This document shows, in pieces, positions 1-9,866 of a stretch of 64,000 nt of DNA (positions are counted from its first letter, which is position 1; every line of letters begins with the position of its first letter). Both the position numbers and the translations under genes were made by a program. Below the pieces are notes generated by a model that was given only the letters and a program-made list of their open reading frames with translations, ran no database searches and had not been told where the DNA came from. Source of the DNA: RI-153 sp963752935 (GTDB lineage: Bacteria > Chloroflexota > Anaerolineae > Caldilineales > Caldilineaceae); NCBI GenBank assembly GCA_963752935.1, contig CAVWAL010000005.1, positions 186,001-250,000 of the forward strand, read 5' to 3'.

Positions 1-1
1 C

Positions 2-449
2 AGGCCCGAGCATGTACGATTCGACATGGAACGCGCAACCGGCCCTGGCGATCGATCAGGTTCAGAGTTTTCGTTCAAGATCGCGGGGAACCAACCCTAC
101 GCCGCCGGGCTGGTCAGCCCTGTGATCGATGTCCCTCCCGGCTCATTGGTGACGGTATGGGTCAAATACTTGATGTTCAACCATGATGGGTTGCGCGTGG
201 GCAGCCAGGTGGTTAACGACTGGGTTTCGGTGGGGTTGAAACCCGACGCCCACCGCGACGACGCCACTTACGTCAATGGCTATGTGCGCGGGGAATGGAG
301 CGAGATCGTCAACAGTGTCGTCGTCAGGCGAGAGTGGGCAGGTGTTGGTCCTTTTACAGGCCGAAAGCCCGGCAGCGTTCAACTCCAATATCTACTTCGA
401 TGATATCGAGATCGACATTGATGGACAGCCTTTGGCGGCGTGCGAGTAA
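2..449 (+). CDS. Secreted beta-sandwich protein, 5'-truncated and frameshifted
   Basis: The reading frame is already open at base 2, so the true start lies left of the window. Frame 2 runs to a TGA at 401-403, but its last ~25 codons are atypical. The +1 frame from about 306-326 to the TAA at 447-449 gives a natural ending (GQVLVLLQAESP, then NIYFDDIEIDIDGQP). The pattern of a Trp-containing strand, then a 'VLLQA..P..FNSNIYFDD' strand, resembles C-terminal strands of CBM-like jelly-roll domains; this is inference from fold pattern only. A one-base insertion near the GTCGTCGTC run (317-325) would explain the break. It could be a real pseudogene or a sequencing error. It precedes two other large secreted proteins in the same direction. 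Confidence 0.6.
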
Positions 450-487
450 TATTCCAGAAACAGACAACTGATCGGTAGAGAGATCGA

Positions 488-2965
488 ATGTGCAGGACCG
501 ATTCGGGTGAGACGAACTTGAAAAGACGATGGCAAACTCTTTTTGTCATCGTATTGTTGATCCTGGTGTCGAGGGACTGGATCTTCGATGGCATTGATGT
601 GCGGGCGGCAGCGCGGCGAGAAGAGACGCAGCCCATGCTAAACATCGGGCGAGGCAACGGCGCTGCCTTCACCCTTTCGCTTTCGGCAGACGGCAGCATG
701 ATCGCCTTTACCTCTTCGGCCACTGATTTGGTGCCGGAAGATACCAATAACGCCGCCGATATCTTTATTTACAACCGTCTCTTGCAGCAGATCAACCGCG
801 GTTCACTGCCCGATGAGGGAGCCGAGGCGAATGGACCATCGTACCTACCCAGTCTTTCGGGGGATGGTCGCTTTGTCGCCTTTGAATCGGATGCAACCAA
901 TCTGGTTCTGGGCGACAGTAACAACCGCCGCGACGTTTTCGTCCGCGATCTGGTCTCTGGGCGCAGCGAACGGATCTCGGTCAGTTCGGCTGAAACCCAG
1001 GCAAACGGCGATTCCTTTGCACCGTCGATATCGGGCGATGGACGTTACGTGGTTTTTGAATCGGATGCAACCAACTTAGTCGGCGGTGACACCAACGATA
1101 GCCGCGATGTCTTCATCCATGACCGGCACACCCAAGAGACGCGGTTGCTGTCCGTCGCTGGCGACGGCACACAGGCCAATCGCGACTCGTATCTGCCGGT
1201 CATCAGTGCAGACGGGCGCTGGGTTGTTTACGAATCGTTGGCAACCAACCTGGTACCACAAGACACGAACAACGTCACGGATGTCTTTTTGCACAATTTG
1301 CAGACCGGCACGCTTCGACGCATTTCCGTCGGTCATGGCGGCGAGAGCAATGGGCCCTCGACGTTAGCCTCTATTTCTGCCAAGGGCGATTTTGTCGTCT
1401 TCCGTTCGTTTGCCAACAACCTTGTACTCAACGATCTCAACCAGACCTGGGATCTCTTCCTTTACGCCACGGCTACCCAGATGCTGGAACAGATTTCTGT
1501 AGCGTCGGACGGGACGGCGGGCAATCCTCATTTCGCCGATCCAGATATAGAAACTGTGCGTGCTTCGATCTCGGCCGATGGTCATGCCGTCGTCTTCCAA
1601 TCCGATGCCACCAATCTCGTTGAAAATGATACCAATGGCGCAACGGACATATTTCTGCGCGACCGTGAAGCGCGCAGGACGACACGCCTTTCTGTGGCCG
1701 ATGATGGAACACAGGCCACCGCCGACGTTTACCACCCTGTGTTGTCCGCAGACGGGCGCTTCGTCGCCTTTGTGACCACCGCTGAGTTGATCGACACGCA
1801 AAGGGACAGCGCGGCGGTTACGTATCCGTCGGTCTACTTAAAAGATCGCCAGATTCTGCTGCCTACAGCAACACCAACGCCGACAGCGACACAGACAGCG
1901 ACAGCGACACAGACCCCCACCCAGACTCAGACAGCGACGGCCACACCGACACCAACCACGACGTCAGTTGGCACGGGAACGGCGACGCCGACAGCAACAC
2001 CGGATCCTGGCCCCACGGCAACGGTTACCGGCAACGCCCCCTTTGGCATCTACAAACTGATGCTCCCGTATATCTACTCAGAGCGTCCGCTGAAACAACC
2101 GCGACTGGACGCCATCGACAGCCACTACGCCAATCAGTACACCGTTCAATGGGAATCATCGACGCTGGGCGGTGAGGCACACTTCATTCTGCAGGAATCC
2201 GCCGGCGCAGACTTCAGCACGGCAAGGGTTGTCTACACCGGCACACTGCCCTTCTGGCAGGCACGCGACAAATCAATTGGCAGCTATTTCTACCGTGTCA
2301 AAGCGGTGGACGGCAACGAAGAGACAGCATGGAGTGAGAGCCGCGACGTGACTGTCTATCCGCTCTTCGTCGGGTTGCACCTGCTCTGGCAGGGCGTCGG
2401 TGTCATCGAAGACGATCAACGCTACGAGGTAGGCTACGTCTGGCAAGAGGATTTTGTTACATCGGGCAACAACACAGTGCAGAGTCAGGCAGAACAACGG
2501 TATGACCCCGATCCACTCGAATGGAGTGAGGAAAGCTGGCAGTCAACCTACGATGTAACAGACGGCACGTTCCTATCGTCCACATTGCCGCCGGACACGA
2601 TGTTGAAGTGGGGCCATCCGTGGATCTTGCCCTACCCGCTGCTGCTCAGCAACGATAGCGCCGTGCAGATCGACGGGCAGGTCTTTCTGGTAAGTGGACC
2701 CCACGCGACGACGACCGCCTTCGGAATACCCGTGACCTACTGGCGCATGACAAACCGCGATCGGTTCCTTTTCTGGGACGATAACAAGGGCCAGCGGCAG
2801 TATGTCCACCCTGGCGATGTTGAATTGTGGTACGACAACACCATTTCACGCCTGCTCTTGCGCCAGGACATTGTGCGCCGTATCTACAATCATGAGACTG
2901 ATACCGGCGGCACCTATCGATATACGATGAACCTGGTAGAAACCAACGCCTTTCCCGATCCGTAA
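488..2965 (+). CDS. Secreted seven-bladed TolB/PD40-like propeller protein
   Basis: This 825-residue protein begins with a basic patch and a hydrophobic segment (about residues 15-28), consistent with a signal peptide or anchor. Residues ~55-450 hold about seven repeats of 50-60 residues. Each pairs a strand pattern S-x-DGR-x-V-x-F with a D-[TSL]-N-x-x-x-D-[VIL]-F motif (for example DTNNAADIF, DSNNRRDVF, DTNDSRDVF), typical of PD40/TolB-like propeller blades; the acidic loop could bind a metal. A Thr/Pro linker follows (~458-515), then an MLPYIY segment and a fibronectin-III-like stretch (~545-630) ending in strands around 'YFYRVKAVDGN'. The C-terminal 200 residues are not recognised. ATG 488 has a weak AGAGAG upstream; a TTG at 518 is an alternative start. 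A cell-surface role is inferred; no enzyme motif was seen. Confidence 0.8.
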   Translation: MCRTDSGETNLKRRWQTLFVIVLLILVSRDWIFDGIDVRAAARREETQPMLNIGRGNGAAFTLSLSADGSMIAFTSSATDLVPEDTNNAADIFIYNRLLQQINRGSLPDEGAEANGPSYLPSLSGDGRFVAFESDATNLVLGDSNNRRDVFVRDLVSGRSERISVSSAETQANGDSFAPSISGDGRYVVFESDATNLVGGDTNDSRDVFIHDRHTQETRLLSVAGDGTQANRDSYLPVISADGRWVVYESLATNLVPQDTNNVTDVFLHNLQTGTLRRISVGHGGESNGPSTLASISAKGDFVVFRSFANNLVLNDLNQTWDLFLYATATQMLEQISVASDGTAGNPHFADPDIETVRASISADGHAVVFQSDATNLVENDTNGATDIFLRDREARRTTRLSVADDGTQATADVYHPVLSADGRFVAFVTTAELIDTQRDSAAVTYPSVYLKDRQILLPTATPTPTATQTATATQTPTQTQTATATPTPTTTSVGTGTATPTATPDPGPTATVTGNAPFGIYKLMLPYIYSERPLKQPRLDAIDSHYANQYTVQWESSTLGGEAHFILQESAGADFSTARVVYTGTLPFWQARDKSIGSYFYRVKAVDGNEETAWSESRDVTVYPLFVGLHLLWQGVGVIEDDQRYEVGYVWQEDFVTSGNNTVQSQAEQRYDPDPLEWSEESWQSTYDVTDGTFLSSTLPPDTMLKWGHPWILPYPLLLSNDSAVQIDGQVFLVSGPHATTTAFGIPVTYWRMTNRDRFLFWDDNKGQRQYVHPGDVELWYDNTISRLLLRQDIVRRIYNHETDTGGTYRYTMNLVETNAFPDP
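1863..2020 (+). repeat. Thr/Pro linker microsatellite inside the propeller gene
   Basis: Short ACA/GCG/CCG-type codon repeats encode a TATPTPTATQT-like linker between the propeller and the C-terminal domains. Such low-complexity linkers are common in Gram-positive and Chloroflexota secreted proteins. The repetitive DNA may vary in length between strains. Confidence 0.7.
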
Positions 2966-3030
2966 AGTGGTGCCACTTTGAAATCGAGGGTTTTGCGGCC
3001 GGCGAAGGTGCATCACTATAGGATCCAACT

Positions 3031-6000
3031 ATGCGCAAGTATACTCTCTACACCGGCTTTGTCCTCCCCCGACAGCAGCGGAGCGGTCTTCTCGCTGCCA
3101 TCCTGGGCGGTGGGCTTTGTCTGCTCTTGTTTACGCTCTTGAATGTCGGATCCTTGCAGGCGGCGCAGAGTCCAGCGCCTCAAATCTCCAGTATCCTCGA
3201 TCAAGAGATCAACGAAGACGACATCATGGGTCCGATCACGTTTACGCTGTCGGACGGCAACGATGCGGCAGCAAGCCTGATCGTCTCCTATCTCTTGACC
3301 AACACCACACTCGTCCCAGTGGGCCACGTTGCTATCACCCAGATGGGCGACGGCAGCATACGTTCGATCCAGATTACGCCTGCCGACGAACAATCGGGAG
3401 AAGCACTCATCGTCCTGATGGTGAGGGACCCATCCGGCAATACCGGTCAAACCGCCTTCACCCTCAAAGTCAACCCCGTAGATGACACCCCGACTATCGC
3501 CGCAGTTGCCGATCAAGAGGTACAGGCAGGGAAGACATCTGGTCTGATCAGCGTGACGCTTAACGATGTCGATACACCTTTGACCGCCTTGTCCTTAGGT
3601 GCTGTCGCCGCTGATGAGACGTTGATTCCACCCACAAGCCTGATCTTGGGTGGTAGCGGTGGCTCTCGCACCCTGGAGATTCGCCCGCCTGCCGATCTCG
3701 TAGGATCGACAGTGGTGACGCTCACGGCCGGTGATGCGACAACCTCAGCCTTTCTTGTCTTCACTGTAGATGTGGTTCCCGCCAATCAACCACCCGTGAT
3801 CTCGGCGATCGAAGCGCAGGAGATCGACGAAGATGGTTCGCTGACGGTGGAGTTCACGGTTGCGGATGTAGAGACACCTGAAGTCCTGAGTCCGTTGGCC
3901 TTCTCAGACAATCAATCATTGGTGCCCAACGAAAACATGGTGGTCACCGGCAGCGGCTTCACGCGTACGCTACACTTGACGCCTAAAGCCGATCGCACAG
4001 GCGAAAGCGACATCACGCTTTCGATCACCGATGGCGAATATCCCGTTGTCAGCACCTTCCATCTGACCGTGATCGCTCAAAACGATCCGCCTACGATTGC
4101 CGACATCCCCAAACAGTCGATGAACGAGGATACTGTTCTGGCTGTGCCCTTTACAGTGGGCGATGTTGATACCCCATTGGATCAGTTGACGGTGACGGCC
4201 ACGATTCTCGACCCCACCATAGATGCCACCCTGACGCTAGTGCGCATTGGCGCTAACGGGGTAATCACCGTCACCCCGGCCGCCAACCAGTCTGGATCGC
4301 TGGTGGTTCTGCTCACCGTTACCGATGGTGACTCTGTTCCAGTGTTCGATACTTTTTTTGTCGAGGTGAGAGCGGTCAACGATCTGCCCACAGTCGTCTC
4401 CTTTGATCCTATCATCACACTGGAGGACAGAGCCTCTGACCCGCAAACCTTTGTGGTACAAGACCTGGATTCCCCTATCAATACGATAGTCGTAACGGCT
4501 ACATCAGCGGATACGAATATTGTTCTCAGTGAAAACATCACACTGACCCAAAATGAGTTGCAGCCGGCACAATGGTCTATCACCATTATGCCCAACGCAA
4601 ATGCTTTCGGCAGCGTCAATATCACGCTACATATCACAGACGAAGATGGCGGTGTCGGCACCTACCAATTCCGCTTTACCGTAGAACCGCTCAACGATCG
4701 GCCCGTGATCTCCGACATTCCTGATATCACAACGGCTGAAGACACCACGGCCACAGCCGACTTCGTCGCCAATGATATTGAAACACCGTCTGTGCAACTC
4801 CTCTACAAGGTGTCGTCCTCGAACCCATCGCTGTTGGCGCCGTCCAATGCCCAGGTTAGCAACACGAGCAACGGACAGCGATTGACCTTAAAGCCGACAG
4901 CCAATATGTTTGGCACTGCGGTGATCACCGTCACCGTTGAGGATAATCTCAAATCATCCGCCAGTGACTCGTTCCTCTTTACAGTGACTCCGGTAAACGA
5001 CGCACCGCTCCTTTCGGCGCTACCCGATATCAGCACAGCCGAAAGCATGACAGCTACCCTCACATTCACCGTCAATGATCCAGATAACGATCTGTCGGGG
5101 CTAGGCTTTGGCTTTGCCTCGTCCAATACATTGCTCATGCCGTCGGCCAATATCGAGGTGATCGGTGCAGAAACGACGCGCCAACTCATCCTTACCCCTA
5201 AGCCAGGTCTTTACGGCAAAGTTGCCGTCACCATGACCGTGAGTGACGGTTCTGACAGCGTCATGGACAGCTTCCTGCTCACGGTCAATGCGCTGCCGAC
5301 GATCTCGTCGATTTCCGAGCAGACTGCCGCCGAAGATGAACCGGTCTCTGTGCCGTTTACCATCGACGACCGCGACACGGCAGTGACTCAACTGCAACTC
5401 AGCGCCGACACATCTAATACCGGCCTTGTACCCAGGGCAAACCTGCTATTTGAGGGAATCGGAAATCAGCGCTCACTGCGGATCACCCCGGCGCCCGATC
5501 TGTGGGGAAGTTGCACCATCACCATCACAGTAAACGACGGCACGTACAAATCGAGTACTGCTTTTCACTTCACGGTCACCCCGGTGGACGACCCGCCTTC
5601 GATCGACGGTGTCAGCGATCAGATCATCGATCAAGATGGTCAACTGGCCCTTCTCTTCAAAGTGCGCGACGTGGACACCGCTGCAGATCAGATCACCGTA
5701 ACGCCAGATTCGAGTAATCGCACGTTGGTGCCGGTGGGCAACATTCAGATTGCAGGCGCCAGTACAGATCGTACCGTAACCGTTCATCCGGCGCCGGGGC
5801 GATCAGGCGTGGCCAGAATCACTCTGACGGCCAATGACGGCACCAGCCGCAGCAGTACCGATTTTGAACTTAGGGTGAACGGTCCACCCGGATTCGGCGC
5901 CATCGGGAGCGTCACGATGATGGAAGACAGCATCAAAGTCGTGAATATCACGGTCGGCGATCCCGATACTCCGGCAGCGGATCTACAAGTGACATCACTG

Positions 6001-9000
6001 GTTTCAGATACACGCTTGATCCCCGCCGACGGAGTGGAGATTGCGAATCTAGGCGCGTCACGCATCCTCACCATAACACCGGGACCGGACGCGGTGGGCA
6101 CGACGGCGATCACCCTGACGGTAACCGATGGACGCCTCTCCGTCCGTCGTGTCGTGCCGGTCACCATCACCCCTGTCAACGATGCACCCACTGTTAGCCC
6201 GATCGGCGATCAAATTATTGACGAAGAGACCGTCGCCGGGCCGATTCCCTTTAGCGTGGACGATATCGATACGGATCCGCAAGCCTTCACCGTCTACGGC
6301 AGTTCATCGGACACAAAATTGGTGCCGCATACCAATATCACTTTTGACGGCACCGGCAAGGCGCGCAGCGTCACGGTGGCGCCCCTACCCAATGTGAGCG
6401 GACAGGTTGTGATCAGTGTCACGGTGAGTGACGGCAACCTGCTCGCAACCTCGGCCTTTTCGGTCACAGTGCGTTCGGTGAACGATCCGCCAACCATCAG
6501 CCCGATTGGGCCACGCGAGAGTCAAGAAGACGAAGTCATTTCGATCACGCTGAATATCAACGATCTCGATACCCCCATTGACGAGTTGACACTTTCGGGC
6601 CGCTCTGTCAACCCCGGCCTGGTGTCGGATAGTTCACTGATCTTCAGCGGCAGCGGCAAACAGCGGACGCTTACGATTACACCCGAAGCCGATCAGTCTG
6701 GGCCGGTCTCGTTGTCGGTCCTGGTGAGCGACGGCAGTTTGACGGCGCAGACCAGCTTCACGCTGACGATCCTTAACGTCAACGATGGTCCCCTCATCGA
6801 TCCGATCGAGGATCAGGCAGTCGACGAAGACACGCGGCTAGTTCTGCCACTGAAACTGCATGACATCGATACCCCGCCCGATCTACTGTCGTTGACCGTC
6901 ACTTCTTCAGATGGACGTCTGGTGCCGGCTTCCTCAATCCGTTTGGAAGGGCAAGGGCCAGAACGAACGCTTACCATCACACCTGTGCGCAACGGCAACG
7001 GGATGACGCGCATTGATCTGACGCTCGACGACGGCGAGTTGACCGATACGCAATCTTTCTTGTTGAAAGTCTTCCCGATCAATGATCCACCCGATGCCGT
7101 CGACGATGTCTACACCATCATCACCCTGCCTGCCGCAAGCTTTGGCGTGGTCGCCAACGATTTCGACGTGGATCGTGATCCCCTCAAGGTGATTGGCGTC
7201 TCCACCGCGCTCTTTGGCGCGGTGACGATCAATCGGGATAATACGATCCTGTACACGATGCCGCCCAAGTTCGTCGGCCAGGACGTCTTCTCGTACACCG
7301 TCAGTGACGGTCAAGGCGAAGAAGACGCCGCCACCGTGACCGTGAATGTTGTGGAACCACCTGGGCCGAACACGCCCGAGATCTACGAAGTGGAACCGCC
7401 GGCCGGGCTCAATGACCGTTCCCAGGACATCACGATTGGCGGTATCAACCTGGAGCCGGGCGCAACCGTTCAACTTGGGCCCTATCCACTCTCGAACATT
7501 CGCGTCAACGGTGCGCAGACAAGTGTGGTGGCATCGGTGCCGGCCTTCCTGCCCCCCGCTCGCTACGATGTGATTGTCACCAACGGAGACGGACGCGCTG
7601 CGGTGCGCACCAGTGCCTATAGCGTCGAAACCGACAAGATCTCGCTCATCTCCGTACGCCCCAACCGCGGACAGGTCGATCTGCCGGTGCAGATCAACGT
7701 CTACGGGCTGAACTTTGATGCCAAGGCGGTCGCCTACATCGACGACAAGCCACTGGCTACCAGTTTCATCAGCCCCAAACACCTGCAAGCCGTCGTGCTA
7801 CCCGACAGCGTGGCGCCCGGTCGCCATGCAGTCACCGTGATCAACGATGACGGCCAAAAATTCACTGTGGCCGATGCCTACACCGTCTACACCGCCGATA
7901 GTGATGATCTCTTCGCCTATGAGTACGAAATGTGGACGCTGCCGGCCACGTTGCATACAGGGCAATCGGTTCAATTGGGGCTGCACGTTCGCCGTCAGGT
8001 CGGCTCTACTGTTCTCTCCGACGTAGAGGTTGACTTCTACATCAATGTTCCTTACAACGAAGATACCTACGTGGGCCGGGCATTCGTTCCTCTGTTGCTG
8101 CCGGCCGATGATGTCAACAGCGAAACCGTAACCTGGACGCCCCCCTCGGCGGGAAGCTACACGATCTATGCCGTCATCGACCCGCGCCGGCGCGTCCCCG
8201 AAATCCATGAAGACAACAATCTGATTCGCCGCACGGTGACGGTCCTGCCCACGAAAGTCGACATGCAGGGTCCGGCTATCGACAGGTTGAGCATCAACAA
8301 CGGCGCGGCGACGACACAGTCAACAGCCATTTCGATCACGGTCAGCGCTAACGATGCGGACAACCCCATCCGCGCCATCTATCTGGTGGAATATGAATAC
8401 ATTGGCGGCGCCGATCAATGGGTTCCCGTGCAGTGGTCCGACTGGCTCACCTATACCGACACGCCCACCCGCTTTGCGTGGACGCTGTTGTCCTCGCCGG
8501 GGATCAAGTACATTCAGGCCTGGGCGGCGGACGAACGCGGCAACGCCATGAGCACGCCCGCGTTGGCTGCCATCAACTACGTGCCCATCGACGAAGATTG
8601 GGTCGATGGCGGCGAAGTGCGTCTCTATCGCTATAGTATGCAGACCGGCGACAGGCTGTCGGCATTCCTCTTCCCCACGGAGGGCGATCCCGATCTCTAC
8701 GTTTGGCCTCCCGATTACGAACTGCGCGATCCGTGGATCACCAATTTGAGCAAAGGAGTGGACGAGATCGGCTTTGTCGCCCCGCGCGACGGTCCCTACC
8801 AGTTGGAGATCTCGGGCTACACTGGATCTCGCTACCGGACGTCAGTCGAACTGCGCACGTTCGATCCTCGCGCAGTCGAGGGTGCCGGCAGTAGGGGCAA
8901 CATTGATCCGGCGAAACAGAAGCGTGGGCAGCCGTACATTCCCGTCTTCGATATGCCTGCGCTGGAATATCGCCTCTCTTCGGCGCTGCCGGCGCGCGAA

Positions 9001-9162
9001 ATCGGGCTCCCCCCTATGGTCAAGCCGATCTATCTGCCTTTCGTGACCCGGTATCCGGCTTCAGTTCTGTCCTTGGCGGATGCTGAGTCATCGCTGGGAA
9101 CAGTCGGCCCCACAGTCGACGCATCTCGTCACTTGCTCTTTTTGCCGTGGACAAACCGATAA
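3031..9162 (+). CDS. Giant secreted multi-Ig/cadherin-like adhesin-type protein
   Basis: 2043 residues. A basic N-terminus and hydrophobic core (~20-40) ending near 'LQAAQS' form a signal peptide. Residues ~48-1350 contain about 13 tandem ~100-residue repeats. Each starts like 'PPTIs-I-dQ--dED' and ends like 'v-LTV-DG---v---F-l-V-pVND', a cadherin/Ig-like pattern with acidic, possibly Ca-binding, junctions. Residues ~1350-1445 form a tandem-95-type Ig domain (VFSYTVSDGQG). Two IPT/TIG domains follow (~1449-1535 and ~1536-1620), then a CARDB-like domain (~1628-1745, 'VPEIHEDNNLI') and a PPC-like domain (~1855-1950, 'GDPDLYVWPP'). The tail has YLPFV and ends LLFLPWTNR. It is probably a surface filament or adhesin. 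It follows the propeller gene by 65 nt, so the two may be co-expressed. Confidence 0.85.
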   Translation: MRKYTLYTGFVLPRQQRSGLLAAILGGGLCLLLFTLLNVGSLQAAQSPAPQISSILDQEINEDDIMGPITFTLSDGNDAAASLIVSYLLTNTTLVPVGHVAITQMGDGSIRSIQITPADEQSGEALIVLMVRDPSGNTGQTAFTLKVNPVDDTPTIAAVADQEVQAGKTSGLISVTLNDVDTPLTALSLGAVAADETLIPPTSLILGGSGGSRTLEIRPPADLVGSTVVTLTAGDATTSAFLVFTVDVVPANQPPVISAIEAQEIDEDGSLTVEFTVADVETPEVLSPLAFSDNQSLVPNENMVVTGSGFTRTLHLTPKADRTGESDITLSITDGEYPVVSTFHLTVIAQNDPPTIADIPKQSMNEDTVLAVPFTVGDVDTPLDQLTVTATILDPTIDATLTLVRIGANGVITVTPAANQSGSLVVLLTVTDGDSVPVFDTFFVEVRAVNDLPTVVSFDPIITLEDRASDPQTFVVQDLDSPINTIVVTATSADTNIVLSENITLTQNELQPAQWSITIMPNANAFGSVNITLHITDEDGGVGTYQFRFTVEPLNDRPVISDIPDITTAEDTTATADFVANDIETPSVQLLYKVSSSNPSLLAPSNAQVSNTSNGQRLTLKPTANMFGTAVITVTVEDNLKSSASDSFLFTVTPVNDAPLLSALPDISTAESMTATLTFTVNDPDNDLSGLGFGFASSNTLLMPSANIEVIGAETTRQLILTPKPGLYGKVAVTMTVSDGSDSVMDSFLLTVNALPTISSISEQTAAEDEPVSVPFTIDDRDTAVTQLQLSADTSNTGLVPRANLLFEGIGNQRSLRITPAPDLWGSCTITITVNDGTYKSSTAFHFTVTPVDDPPSIDGVSDQIIDQDGQLALLFKVRDVDTAADQITVTPDSSNRTLVPVGNIQIAGASTDRTVTVHPAPGRSGVARITLTANDGTSRSSTDFELRVNGPPGFGAIGSVTMMEDSIKVVNITVGDPDTPAADLQVTSLVSDTRLIPADGVEIANLGASRILTITPGPDAVGTTAITLTVTDGRLSVRRVVPVTITPVNDAPTVSPIGDQIIDEETVAGPIPFSVDDIDTDPQAFTVYGSSSDTKLVPHTNITFDGTGKARSVTVAPLPNVSGQVVISVTVSDGNLLATSAFSVTVRSVNDPPTISPIGPRESQEDEVISITLNINDLDTPIDELTLSGRSVNPGLVSDSSLIFSGSGKQRTLTITPEADQSGPVSLSVLVSDGSLTAQTSFTLTILNVNDGPLIDPIEDQAVDEDTRLVLPLKLHDIDTPPDLLSLTVTSSDGRLVPASSIRLEGQGPERTLTITPVRNGNGMTRIDLTLDDGELTDTQSFLLKVFPINDPPDAVDDVYTIITLPAASFGVVANDFDVDRDPLKVIGVSTALFGAVTINRDNTILYTMPPKFVGQDVFSYTVSDGQGEEDAATVTVNVVEPPGPNTPEIYEVEPPAGLNDRSQDITIGGINLEPGATVQLGPYPLSNIRVNGAQTSVVASVPAFLPPARYDVIVTNGDGRAAVRTSAYSVETDKISLISVRPNRGQVDLPVQINVYGLNFDAKAVAYIDDKPLATSFISPKHLQAVVLPDSVAPGRHAVTVINDDGQKFTVADAYTVYTADSDDLFAYEYEMWTLPATLHTGQSVQLGLHVRRQVGSTVLSDVEVDFYINVPYNEDTYVGRAFVPLLLPADDVNSETVTWTPPSAGSYTIYAVIDPRRRVPEIHEDNNLIRRTVTVLPTKVDMQGPAIDRLSINNGAATTQSTAISITVSANDADNPIRAIYLVEYEYIGGADQWVPVQWSDWLTYTDTPTRFAWTLLSSPGIKYIQAWAADERGNAMSTPALAAINYVPIDEDWVDGGEVRLYRYSMQTGDRLSAFLFPTEGDPDLYVWPPDYELRDPWITNLSKGVDEIGFVAPRDGPYQLEISGYTGSRYRTSVELRTFDPRAVEGAGSRGNIDPAKQKRGQPYIPVFDMPALEYRLSSALPAREIGLPPMVKPIYLPFVTRYPASVLSLADAESSLGTVGPTVDASRHLLFLPWTNR

Positions 9163-9192
9163 GGCTGTAGAATCCTTGTCATCCTAACGCTT

Positions 9193-9221
9193 TCGTACTC
9201 GTTGATAGCCTGATGTATAAT
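9193..9221 (+). promoter_or_regulatory. Possible promoter of the amaP-like operon
   Basis: A perfect TATAAT lies at 9216-9221, about 55 bp before the GTG start at 9276. No good -35 hexamer is present at the proper distance (TCGTAC at 9193-9198), so this rests mainly on the -10 box and on the intergenic position after the preceding giant gene. Confidence 0.3.
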
Positions 9222-9275
9222 CGAAGTTGAAGTTTCGGCGCTGCCTTTTGCGAAAGATGAATTCAGGAGACCCGT

Positions 9276-9842
9276 GTGCTCGATTTTTTCAATCGTTTGA
9301 TTGCCTCCCTGCTGTGGATTCTACTGTTGGCGATCTTCGGCATCATTGCTCTGATGCCGTTGCAGGCATTTGAGGCTGTGCAGGCGGCGCTTACTCAGAT
9401 CGAAGGGCAACTGACGCTCTGGCAGAGAGCCAGCAATACCAACTTTGTGATCGGTCAGATCGCAGTGGCGGTAAGTTCCGTCCTGCTCTTTGGCTCATTG
9501 GTGCTGCTGGAACTGTGGCCGCGCCGGCGGCGGGGTGTGCGTATCCACACCCGAGAAGGTGGATCCGCCGAGTTGGATACGTCGAGTGTCGCCCGTCGCC
9601 TGGCCTGGCATCTCGATCAACTGGCCGAAGTCATCACTGTTCTGCCCGATGTAAAGGCACGCGGCAGCGCCGTGGATGTGCGCCTGGAAATTGAAACTGC
9701 CCCGGATGTAGATGTGCCCATGAAGACCGATGAAGTTGTCGAAGTGGCACGCGACATTATCGAACAAGACATGGGGCTACGCCTCGGCAAATTGGATGTA
9801 CGTATTCGTCATGCCCCCTTCGAAGAAGAATGGGCGGCTTGA
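9276..9842 (+). CDS. AmaP/Asp23-like membrane protein
   Basis: This 188-residue protein starts at GTG with AGGAGA at 9265-9270. It has two hydrophobic segments (~8-28 and ~58-80), a basic stop-transfer (WPRRRRG), and a cytoplasmic C-terminal half with a pattern seen in alkaline-shock Asp23-type proteins: 'VRIHTREGGSAEL', a helical stretch, 'VLPDVKARGSAVDVRLEIET', and a terminal 'LDVRIRHAP' strand. AmaP is known as the membrane anchor for Asp23 in Gram-positives and is linked to envelope homeostasis; assignment here is by topology and pattern. It is first in a tight run of + strand genes (amaP-like, NUDIX, GH99-like, hpt, LysM/M23). Confidence 0.6.
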   Translation: MLDFFNRLIASLLWILLLAIFGIIALMPLQAFEAVQAALTQIEGQLTLWQRASNTNFVIGQIAVAVSSVLLFGSLVLLELWPRRRRGVRIHTREGGSAELDTSSVARRLAWHLDQLAEVITVLPDVKARGSAVDVRLEIETAPDVDVPMKTDEVVEVARDIIEQDMGLRLGKLDVRIRHAPFEEEWAA

Positions 9843-9866
9843 GATCAACGGTGACACGATCAGGCA

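Noticed and set aside
6934..7788. 284-codon antisense ORF inside the giant Ig-repeat gene
   Set aside because: It lies fully inside a well-supported gene with clear repeats and shows no domain, signal or Shine-Dalgarno site; GC-rich codons on the opposite strand keep it open.
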